A DNA stretch of 64,000 bases from Amphiura filiformis (taxonomy: Eukaryota > Echinodermata > Ophiuroidea > Amphilepidida > Amphiuridae), in assembly GCF_039555335.1 (NCBI RefSeq), contig NC_092641.1, forward strand, positions 34,745,548 through 34,809,547. Reading direction: 5' to 3'. This document shows, in pieces, positions 12,273 to 21,900 of this stretch; within the stretch, counting starts at the first letter, position 1; every line of letters starts with the position of its first letter. The notes beneath the pieces were generated by a model that searched no databases, was not told the DNA's origin, and was given only the letters and a program-made list of their open reading frames with translations. A program made the position numbers and the translations under genes.

Positions 12273-12462
12273 CAGTGGCGGCGCCAGGGGCAAATTCCCC
12301 CAGTCAGAACTCTTGCCCCCCTCCCCAGTTTCGCCCCCAGAAAAAACCCAAAATTACGAAAATTTCCACTTTTTGCGATAATTTTGCGCAAATCCCCCCC
12401 CCCCCTGAAATTCACTTTCCCCTAATCCCCCACCCCCGAAAAAATTACTGGCGCCGCCGCTG
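12273..12462. mobile_element. hAT-like MITE, termini CAGTGGCGGCGCCAG, 8-bp target duplication
   Basis: The 190-bp element starts CAGTGGCGGCGCCAG and ends CTGGCGCCGCCGCTG. Perfect 8-bp direct repeats GTGGAGGG flank it at 12265-12272 and 12463-12470. The 8-bp duplication and CAG/CTG ends fit the hAT superfamily. The interior is C-rich and non-coding. Confidence 0.82.
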
Positions 12463-12470
12463 GTGGAGGG

Positions 12471-13176
12471 GGTCTCTCAAGAATTTTCTGGGTACTGCCA
12501 CATGCTAGATCCCGGGTTCCTGTATTTAACCCCTACCGAAACTAGTTTTAAGTACAAATCGGACCAAACGCCCTATCAGATTTCCCCTCGTGTGACATAT
12601 TTCTATAAAAAATATTAAACAGGACTAGTTTTCACCGCACCGGAAGTTTCGGTGAATATAATAAGACCAAGTACATTGTACCAAAAAATGATTTTTGAAA
12701 ATCAAAAGGTAAATTAATGTTCTATTTTTTATCAAAAATACCAAAAATAAGATACGTGTCACGGAATCGGAGAATTTGATACCTCTTTGGAAACTAGAAG
12801 AGGTATGATATCCCTAGCGGAATTAGAAGAAACTTTTTGAGTCATTTTTTGGGGGGATTGGGAGTCTCGAGACTAGCGTTAGTCTCGCTTTTTTCGGATC
12901 GAGCATGGGTACCCGGCAATCGATGGACCACATTTTTGGGCTACAATTTAACAATTCATTTTCCTGACAAGTTTGTGCAGGTTGAATATTAAGCATAATA
13001 ATTATGGGAAACAAGAACAGTTTTCAATAGGAAGTTGATTTTGCTGCTTGGATGATCATCACAAATAATTTGTGATTATTAGCAGATAAGTTCAAGGTTT
13101 TTTCCGCACAGTACACTCTGTTATTTTCATGACCTATACGCCCCACCACACAGGTAAATAAACTGTTAACTGTTAA
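12471..13176. other. Gene-free stretch
   Basis: Short open frames only, with no recognisable domain or clear repeat boundary. Confidence 0.4.
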
Positions 13177-13842
13177 GGGACCATTCAATATTTACGCAAG
13201 TGGGAGTGGGAGTTTTGAAAAAAATTACGCTTTCTCCCTCGTGTCTGCTCAAAATATTCGAATTCCCCAATTGACCCCCCCCCTTTTCTGCATTTAAACT
13301 TACCGTTTCCCCTCAATGTTCAAGTAATAAATGCCACCCCCCCCCCCTAAATATTTGGATTCCCCCATAATAAAAAAAAACTCCACCTGGCGTAAATACC
13401 CGGGGGCACTCCCATTTTGGAGGTGACGCGTATGTAGGGCTGTTAAGACCCATTTTCAGCGTTGCTGTCACCCAAAGACCCCATATTTGTTTACGAACAC
13501 ATGCTCTGTCACCCAAAGACCCCCCATTTGATCTGTCACCCAAAGACCCTTGTTTTTCAATTTGAATAGCAACTTTTATTTATCACTGATTTTGTTACTT
13601 ATTTTGAAAAAACAAAGAAATGTGAAGCCATTTAAATAGAACTAGAAATTCAATATTTGAGGTTTCTCATGTGGCACTGTTTCGGCTCTCACCCAAAGTT
13701 TTCATTTAAGAAAAAGGTCATGTTCTCACCCAATGACCCCATATTTTTTACATTTTGCTCTCACTTTGTAAGTGTAACCCCTACATTTATATCCATTTCA
13801 TATTGAAGTGCCCCCCCCCGCGTAAATATTGAACGATCCATA
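13177..13842. mobile_element. TIR-like repeat with internal tgacccc/tctcaccc motifs
   Basis: The ends read GACCATTCAATATTTACGC and GCGTAAATATTGAACGATCC, an imperfect inverted pair. The interior carries gggggcactcccattttggaggtgacgcg and reiterated tcacccaaagacccc. The same interior occurs at about 35815-36235, and a diverged version near 44850-45030. Non-coding. Confidence 0.6.
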
Positions 13843-13929
13843 ATAATAGTTTGGCAACCTCACACATTTCAATGGACGATATCTGTGCATGAATATTGCG
13901 TAGTTAAATGAAGTCCAATTGAAACAAAT

Positions 13930-14215
13930 TACATTTCATATTGAAGATATACATTTCCTAAAAAACATTTTTTAATGTTTTGAGAAATCTATATCTTCAA
14001 TACGAGAGTCAAAATTTTCATATGATCGACGGCTTTTCAGACCAGCTACACAGACTATTTATAATCATTTGCCATAAAATGTGTAATTATGTCGCGAATT
14101 TCAAAAAATCAAAATTAGGGCCTATTTGATATCAGAAGGACATTTCTCGTTTTCAAAATGCAGTTATGTGTGATGTTCTGTGAAGTCCCATAATACATAC
14201 GTGAAAACCTCGCTA
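13930..14215. repeat. GATCGTCGGCTTTTC-family repeat, copy 2
   Basis: Shares gatcgacggcttttc and atcttcaatacgagag with the copies near 4.1 and 24.0 kb. Its right part (ttgatatcagaaggacatt) is the inverse of the left part of copy 1. Confidence 0.6.
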
Positions 14216-14259
14216 TCCCAGCCCTTAACAAATAAAATTCATGCTGTATGTAATCTCCA

Positions 14260-14345
14260 GTCAGGTGGGGTTGGGTGTTGGGGTTGGGGGTTGGGGTGGG
14301 GTGTGTGTGGGGTGGATGTGGACGTGGGGGTATGAGAGGATGGCG
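14260..14345. repeat. G/T-rich low-complexity tract
   Basis: Repeated ggggttggg and ggggtgtg units. It contains several runs of three or more G, so it could form G-quadruplexes on the plus strand (inference). Confidence 0.6.
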
Positions 14346-14687
14346 TGGTTAAGAGTGAGTATTATATTGTGGTGTCTTGAGGGAGTGAGTAGGGTGTTAT
14401 CGGTAAGGTAGGCCTATAAGGTATAAAGAGGTGTGATTTGAAATCTCACTGCACACTTTAAAGGAAGCATTTCACACTTATAATTTCATAGAATTGTTTT
14501 ATTTCAAGTGCAAATTACATAATGTTTTAGGTAAGAGTACTATATTACTATATGCACCATGTTTTAATATAAAATTATATTATTAATATATTACATGACG
14601 TTTAATGAAGGAAATGACGGCGATAATTAGTATCACTAGTATTAATTATTATTTTAGGCTCTATCACTGCTACTACTGGTATCAAGC

Positions 14688-14690
<3 letters not shown>

Positions 14691-14746
<56 letters not shown>

Positions 14747-14748
14747 CA
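14691..14748. repeat. (ATC)n microsatellite
   Basis: About 19 near-perfect ATC units. It generates meaningless poly-Ile, poly-Met and poly-Ser/His frames. Confidence 0.97.
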
Positions 14749-14749
14749 C

Positions 14750-15176
14750 CACCATCACTATCATCATCACCATCATCGTTAAATATCATCACTACCAATT
14801 TGCGAAAAGTTGACATTGAAATATAGATAGATCTATTCGCATATTCCATTTGATCGGTATCCGATATAAATAAGAGCATGCAACCCTGTGACAATGATCA
14901 ATATTCATTTTTTTATCAATTCCACTCCTTTGGAAATGATCCCTTAGATTACACCTGCGATTTTCATTCTTTTCCATTTAGCGATTTACTCAAAGTGCAT
15001 AGTAAATATCATTATCTAATATCGCCAAGAAAATGGCAATATAGTCAACAAAATATTGTGCAATGAATATTACAAAGAATTGTAATTTCATATCAATTTA
15101 AAACGTGTCTGTGATTGCTTTTAACATTAGGTGCAAACGTTATAAAAGGAAAGATCCGTTCTAGTAGGTGTCCCTT
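14750..15176. other. Gene-free stretch
   Basis: Small open frames (60-80 codons) flank the ATC array, with no recognised domains. Confidence 0.4.
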
Positions 15177-15375
15177 TCCTATATTGAAGATTTGGTGGCT
15201 CTGAAAATAGCTGCCGTTCAACTGCCTTGTCCACTGATAGGGTTTTTTATTTTGTTGTTCTGATAAGAAAAGTTCATTGGAACGGCTCACATCGGAGCCA
15301 CCAAAAACTCTTGGTGGATATTGGGTAGTTCATTTGGCCGGCTCTTTTCAGAGCCACCAAATCTTCACCTATACT
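15177..15375. repeat. Foldback element with GATTTGGTGGCTCTGA arms
   Basis: Left-arm CTATATTGAAGATTTGGTGG continuing into CTCTGAAAA is mirrored by right-arm CTTTTCAGAGCCACCAAATC at about 15345-15364. The interior holds further gagccaccaaa copies. Confidence 0.65.
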
Positions 15376-15384
15376 ATAGTCTAT

Positions 15385-15573
15385 ATATCTACCTCAAGTC
15401 ACCGGCACTAGCTTTGAAGTATAGCGTGTTCTGCGTTAGCTTAGCGTTACTTGGTGCGTGTACATACTTTTACTCACGCGATCAACATGCCGCATATGTA
15501 CACGCAAGAAACCACGCTAAGCCAACGCAGCACACGCTGAACTTCAAAGCTGGTGCCGGTGACTCGAGGTAGA
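15385..15573. repeat. Foldback element, arms about 80 bp
   Basis: The left arm (ATATCTACCTC...CACCGGCAC...AGCTTTGAAG...) is matched in reverse by the right arm (CTTCAAAGCTGGTGCCGGTG...GAGGTAGATAT). The centre is gtacatac...gtatgtacac-like. It directly abuts the next foldback. Confidence 0.8.
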
Positions 15574-15840
15574 TATGAAGAGCTTTGTTTCAAAACTCCT
15601 TAGATCCACTTGCCCAATTTTGAGAACACATCAAAAAATCATCAAAATAATCACTGATATAAGGCGTTTTTCAACAAAAGCAGTTTTTGGCGGGATGCTC
15701 ATCCTACCCAAGCATCCCGCCAAATTCTGCTTTTGTTGCAAACCCCCATATATCAGTGATTTTTTTGATGATTATTTGCTGTGTTCTCAAAAATGGGCAA
15801 GTGGATGTAAGGGGTTTTGAAACAAAGCTCTTCATATACA
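15570..15840. repeat. Foldback element, arms about 130 bp
   Basis: The left arm starts TATGAAGAGCTTTGTTTC. The right arm ends GAAACAAAGCTCTTCATATA. The inner arms GGCGGGATGC and GCATCCCGCC lie almost head to head. Outside both foldbacks, actatagtctatata and tatacagactatatagt form a further inverted pair. Frames through the arms (15575-15881) are not genes. Confidence 0.82.
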
Positions 15841-16014
15841 GACTATATAGTCCGTATGCCTTCCACGAGGCTGTAAAGTAAAATCAAATTTTGTAATTGT
15901 CTCACAAACTGCTCATTTGTGCAGGAATCTGTTGTGCTAGATTGAATTCCCTGCGTCATTTCCTTTCTGAAAATGTATACTATTATACTTACTTGTAGAA
16001 ATACTATAACTTAA

Positions 16015-16020
16015 TTTATT
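16015..16020 (-). terminator. Candidate polyadenylation signal after the alternative mARC terminal exon
   Basis: TTTATT on the plus strand reads AATAAA on the minus strand, about 65 bases past the stop of the exon at 16083-16215. It supports that exon being a usable transcript end. Confidence 0.4.
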
Positions 16021-16082
16021 ATAACCTCATTCATTGTATGCCGAGTGTACTAAGTGTATTGGAGTATTGAAACGTGTAGGCT

Positions 16083-16215
16083 TCAGGATGAAGCATAGAT
16101 AGTGTCTCCTACCGCTATAGTATCAGAACGACTTTGTAGGTTTAGCTTGATTCCGAATACAGGTGCGCCATTTAACCCTTTATAATCCAGATGCGATGGT
16201 TCCATACAACGATAC
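16083..16215 (-). CDS. MTARC: Second, downstream copy of the mARC terminal coding exon (possible alternative last exon)
   Basis: Minus-strand exon of 133 bases with a TTTTAG acceptor, phase 2 entry, 43 full codons and a TGA stop. It reads YRCMEPSHLDYKGLNG... to ...VGDTIYASS. It equals the mARC terminal exon at 18817-18949 in length and phase and is identical at 32 of 43 residues, most changes being conservative. No upstream mARC exons lie between the two copies, so either can be spliced in principle to exon 6 at 20738-20806. A downstream AATAAA is present. It may be a mutually exclusive 3' exon or a relic of a tandem duplication. The intact frame after about 25% divergence favours function (inference). 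Confidence 0.72.
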
Positions 16216-17290
16216 CTAAAACACAAAATTGGTATACCACTTAGCTAAGTTGAATGTGAGTAACAATAACATATTAATACGATTCTTATGATTCATACAA
16301 TTTTATTTCAGCAAAACTAAAATATAATATAAGAGAGTTTTTAAACAATTTTGTTTGTTAAAACAAACAAAATTGATGCTGGGGCCGTGGGGGAAAACCC
16401 ATAAATGCTTGGCGAACCCCTTACATGAAATATAATTATTTAAGGGGCAGACAGGGTCATTAAAGATATGGGTAAAAAGGTTCAAAATTAAGTTGGTTTT
16501 TTTTTTCACTTTTGACCAAAATCTTGCGTATTTTAAGGTACCGGTATATAGTTTAGGGTCTTAAGGGAAAAATCAGAACACTTTAATTATAGTTTTGTTG
16601 ACAAATTAGTTGAATAAACAATACATGTTAATTACTCAAGTAAGATTCTCCTGTGTAATGGTATGAGTGACCCAATATCAGACCAGACATAGGATTTGCA
16701 GGTGTTCATGTTAAACAGCATGACTGTATTGTAGTGTATTGTGACTGTTTACTCAGTGTTTACTCAGTGCTTAGCACGCAGGGGGCTTGAAACAAAAACA
16801 AAATTCTTCATTTCATTTTTGCGTGGTCAATGTACTACTAATCCAGTAATAATGGCGATTTGGTGTACGCCAAAGTGCGCATCATTCCCAAAAAGGGGAT
16901 TTACTCTTCTGTCGACTTGCTGAAGTATAGCGTATGGAACAACAACGTCTGTCAATATAGGTGGAACAGAGTGAATACCTGTTCCTGAAGGAAGTGAATA
17001 AGTAAAAGTATTTTACCTGCCTAAAGTGATCTTCACGAGGCATAACTTTGGATAATACTTCGGAGACACTAATCGGCAACAAGAACCTTTGGTTGAGTAC
17101 CATAAAGATTGTATATAGTAATTTGGATCCTAAAGCAGTGATTGTTATCCTATATATAATGTTTGTCCAATCATAAAAATTTATCCACTATATTTTGGTA
17201 TGTAAAATTTTTTTTAATCGTTATCTTTAATAAACCAAAAACAAGTATTTCAATAGGCTTACAACTTTGAAAGATATTCTCTTTTAAAGA
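16216..17290. other. Intergenic or alternative-intron sequence
   Basis: No recognised gene. If the exon at 16083-16215 is used, this is intron of the mARC gene. Confidence 0.4.
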
Positions 17291-17291
17291 A

Positions 17292-17560
17292 ATGTACCCG
17301 TTTTCCACTTTGTCCAGGATAGCAAACAGAGTGGATGGGATAGATCATGCTTTGGAGTGGCCTGCAAGATCACCAGACCTCACACCAGTTGATTTCTTCC
17401 TTTGGGGAAAATCCAAAGCGACGTCTATGAGAGATGACCACCAGCTAACCGCCAAGATCTTCGCAAACGTACTACTGCTCATTCGCAAGTGTCCGGCGCA
17501 CAAGGACGATACGCAACGTAATTGATGCAATGAGGACCAAGGTTGAGCACGAAACCTGTA
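17292..17560 (+). pseudogene. Tc1/mariner-type transposase C-terminal fragment
   Basis: The frame contains LEWPARSPDLTPVDFFLWG. This is the motif around the third catalytic acid of IS630/Tc1/mariner-like DD(34-41)D transposases, normally WPARSPDLTP.DFFLWG. Only about 45 residues match the family. The N-terminal half with the first two catalytic Asp residues is absent, and the C-terminal continuation (tgcaatgaggaccaaggttgagc) has slipped out of frame. I see no flanking TIRs. A dead fragment. Confidence 0.75.
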
Positions 17561-18816
17561 TATACCAAGGAGGCAACCAGGTAGACATGGTAGAGGGCAG
17601 AGCAACACAGTAAACATGGTAAACTTACTTGAAGAACCAAACACAAACCAAACAGCCCTTTTCAGGGCTACCTTTTATCCCCAAAAGAATAATGATTTAT
17701 GTCGTAAATAAAAAGTAAGAAACAACAAAGTAAGAAAGTAGGAAACATAATAATTATCGCAAGTAAAGCAAAAGAAGTCCCATCCCACACCCACAAATTA
17801 ATGACACTTAACAAAATACATAGCCCATAAGTCCACCGGTAAAGCCCATTCTCCAAATAAAGTTATTTAATAAAGTTATCATTGAGGAATGTTTGATATT
17901 CATGCACGGTACGTGTACTTTTTTTCAATCTATGAAGTAGCCAAACCTCCGTGGGCATAGTGAAAACCGAGTAAATTTTTAAAAAGAATATATATTCAAA
18001 AGTTGTGAGACGATTGAAATATATTTTCGGTTTATTAAACCTAATGATCCAGGCTTTCTTTACATACAAAATATTTGTTATCAACTTGTCTGAAATCGGA
18101 AAAAAGGAGGGCGCAATGAGGGTTCTGGTTTTCTTTTTTTTTTCTTCTTCTTCTTTTTCTTTTTGGTTTTCTTTTGGGGGCACCCTTTTAATTTTCTTAT
18201 GTATAATTTCCGCAAATTTTAGGAAAGAATATGGAAAAATTAGGTGCTTCTTAAATCAATCTGTAAGTACGTGCTTAAGGTAAGAGTTTATGTTGACTGC
18301 ATGCATTAGAGCGAATAAAAGAAAATTTATCCTGGTTAGTATTAGGAAAAAGGTGCATGGTGAAACTGATCTTCCACATGTTCGAGCAGGTAAACCAGAG
18401 TGAGGTGAATCATCAGTATGATAAGGGGTGTGTGTGTTTATGTCAATCTGTGAAAAGTTAGTGAGGAGTAGTTTGAAAATAAAGTTGTTAGGTGAAGGAG
18501 AAGTCAAGGAGAGCCGTATACAAAATCGTCATCGCAAAGGAATTGGTTGAAAGGGAAAAGTATTGTCCAAACAGAAAGAGTAAAGTCAATCAATGAGAAA
18601 AAAACCAACCAAACATATATTATTTGCACATGAATATCTAACACAATAATTATCATACAGATTTATAGGCTATGAGGAAGCAATTTAGAAACCAAGCATC
18701 AAAACCAATGAATCCAAACAAGACTTATGTGATTAATACAAGATTAGAGGAAACACATGGTGAAAGTGAAGTATAAGCTGTGGCTTCATAGTGCATCATT
18801 CCCACACCTGTAAGCT
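17561..18816. other. Gene-free stretch downstream of mARC
   Basis: Contains a pyrimidine tract at 18129-18172 and no recognised coding. If the distal last exon is used, it is intronic. I see no clear minus-strand AATAAA close to the stop at 18817. Confidence 0.4.
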
Positions 18817-18949
18817 TCAGTGTGAAGCATAAACAGTATCTCCTACTGCTACTGTACTAGGACGGCTTTGAAGGTTTAGATTGATTCCGAATACACGAGA
18901 TCCATTTAAGCCTGTATAATCTGGATGCGATGGTTCCAAACAACGATAC
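18817..18949 (-). CDS. MTARC: mARC exon 7 (proximal terminal exon)
   Basis: Acceptor GTTTGCAG, 43 full codons and a TGA at 18817-18819. It reads YRCLEPSHPDYTGLNG... to ...VGDTVYASH, matching the YRQCDP...VGDPVYLL end of vertebrate mARC. Confidence 0.9.
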
Positions 18950-21900
18950 CTGCAAACGCAAGACTGATACACTTATTGTATGAGGCAACAGTTATCAACC
19001 ATTATTATAAATAGAACCTATAGCCGATGTGTATTGAAACCAACCATTAATCCAGGCCCGTATGCAGGATTTCATTTGGGGGGGTGCTGATTTTGAAAAA
19101 GTGGACTTTTTTTCAAGGGCGGCGATTTTGTGAAAAGTGGGCTTTCTTCCCAAAATTTTGACCTTTTCTTATCTAAAAAAAGCGTAAAAAACCTGATTAT
19201 TTATTCTGAAATTTTGGGACTTTTTGTATACTTTTCCCAATTTGGGAGGGTGTGTTGCATCCCCGCACCGCCACCCACTACCCTGCGTACGGGCCTGCAT
19301 TAATCATTTAGCAAAGTTCGCGAAAACCGAAAGTGATGCTGAATAGTGCAGAGTGGAAGAGTCTGCCTATAGTACGATGTCAGTTTCAGCGGAAGGAGAG
19401 GTTCCTTGCAACTAACACTGCAAGATTCTCATCTGTGTGACGGCGGTAGTGACTTCAGAGTTCCAGTGCGATGTAGTCACTCTGCCGCCAGGAATTTTGC
19501 AGTGTACATTAACATCAGCATATCTATTTGGGCTCATATGATCAGAGGAAGAATTTGAGTTACATTGCAAACATGATTGGGAAATTTGCATCTTTTACCC
19601 TTAAAATGGGGGCGCGGCCAATGACGTCATTACCGTGGTAACGTTTTTGGGTTCCCTTCTCATTTCTACTTGGTATAATTTACCTCCTAACAAAAGCTTA
19701 CACTGAGTTTGGTGCTTCTATCCAGAAGAGCACGGCGATTATTTGGGTCATTGGCACCACTACCATGACTACGTAGTCTGGCATGTTGTGCCGACCATTC
19801 GTCCCAGCATATTTTATTAAATAAGGTGCCCATGGCAAGCGATATAAACTTCCTGGGTTCTGGTGTAAACCCTGTAGCATCTGACGAGCATCTTTTGTAA
19901 TGATTCGTTATACATAATCACGTGTATAATATAATAATACGAAAATGGCGTGTTTGGGGCTCGAGCAAACTGGCATATGAAAATATTGAGAGAGAAAAAA
20001 TCAGGATTCAGCGGGGATTGAACCCCGGTCGCTGGATTACCGGTCAAGAGTCTTACCACTGTACTACCTGAGTTCACAGTCGGTACTCGGGCAATCTCAA
20101 AATAACACCTGGGCAACCTAGTGTTGAACAACAAACTTCGCCGCCTTGGAAAATAAAACCTACCAATGGGGAAATGGCTAATTTCGGGTGTAATTTTTTC
20201 ATATTCAGAACTCTCACAGTTAAACGCCACCAACATCAGGTAAAACAGGATGATTTAGATGCCAAATGATCAAAAACTCAACATAGGTTGACCTGAGACT
20301 TTTCTTGTTTTAACGCACTGAACCGTAAACACCTTAAAATGGCAGTGTGCCCTCGAAGCTGAAAGTTACAATTAGGTACCTAAAGGGCGAATATTTATTA
20401 CAAACCGATGCCGCGTGGAGGAATTTTGGTCATATTACAACAAAAATGTCATATTATGAGAGGAAATATACCATTTCGAAGCATCAAACCCCAAAATGTA
20501 CAATTTTGGCTATATAACTTGGTCAATTTCAGTGATTTTAAAGCTGTCTTTTCAGATGCCACAAACAAAATAGTTCATCGTCGTATTTCCGTGCATCGCC
20601 CAGGCCTAAATATAACCATGTATAACCATATAGGCTAGGCGACATACTGTCGCCCTCTATAGTAGTTACAAATAGATGGTTTATCATAAGTTATGTTGCG
20701 TTCCGATGAGAAAACCATAATGATAGAAGTCACTTACGTTTTAAGCGTCTTGAGAGGTTCATCGCCTACTACACCCGTTTCTGGATCTACTGTCGTTTGT
20801 TTGCATCTTAAACATTAAAGAAATCAAAAACGAGTAACCATGACAATTATTTGTTCCAGTTCCAGTGATTTCACTGGACTTTTGGATGCATTATTGTAAC
20901 TTATAGGTAAGACGTATTAGCATTTTACTTTGAAAAGTCAATAGAACATGGACGTTGTTTTTTTCATGCCCTTTCAGTGATCATACAGCCTGTTTCAAAA
21001 AAAAATTGTGCAAGTGAAAAGCGCCCTCTATGGCAATTAGAAAATACCGTTGCGAAATATTGCTTACATCAACGTCAAGGGAGTAGTCTTAGCTCTCAAA
21101 TGCCGTTTGTTCTGTTCAATTTGCTTGTTTTAATCTCGAGATATGTTTAGTTAAAGACGAAAGGGTAAAATCACAATTGTGCCACTTTTACTAGGTAAGA
21201 GGGCTTTACATGCAATAGCGATAGCATCAAGTTTATCAAGAGTTCCTTCGTGAAATTAAAAGAATGCATCAATTACACAATACAAAAATTTTTGACTGTT
21301 TTTACTGTTTTATCATGATGCAGGAATGATGATTCTCTTTTTCCACTTAAAAGAGATTAAAAGATAAATAAATATTTCACATTCTGCTGTAAAAATTGAT
21401 TTCACATTCTGCTGTTCTGCATGTGCGTGTCAATGATTTTATCATGGTAAATACTGTTCTCTTAGTCACTAAAGACATGTTAAAAGACAAACAAATATTG
21501 CGCACTTATACATGTTATAGATTAATGAACGCGTATTACTTGTTGGGAGAGATATTAGCCAAAATAATGCACGCGTGCTGGTGTTGATGCGCCTAATGCA
21601 TGCGCCCCGAAAGGGGAAGGGCATTAGACGCATCAACATCAGCTATCATTGATTTACATGTACAGCTCTCTTCCGTAGTAAAAGTGACACAATTGTGATT
21701 TTACCCTTTCGTTGTTAAATAAACATATCTCGAAATTGGAACAAGCAAATTGAACAGAACAAACGGCATTTGAGAGCTAAGATTGCGCCCGTGACGTTGA
21801 TGTAAGCATTATGTCACAACGGTTTTTTTAAATTGCCAAAGAGGGCGCTTTTCACTTGCACAATTTGTTTTGAGACAGGCTGTAGGTCTAAGCCAACCCA

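Noticed and set aside
14260-14345. G-rich tract as a regulatory G-quadruplex promoter
   Set aside because: No gene starts nearby; kept only as a low-complexity tract.
14605-14894. Poly-Ile and poly-Met frames
   Set aside because: Translation of the (ATC)n array on both strands.
20005-20085. Functional tRNA gene
   Set aside because: Box A and box B are present but the acceptor and D stems do not close; better explained as a SINE head.
19817-20236. 139-codon minus-strand frame
   Set aside because: It runs through a tRNA-like SINE promoter; the GVQSP-type translation of box B is a known artefact.
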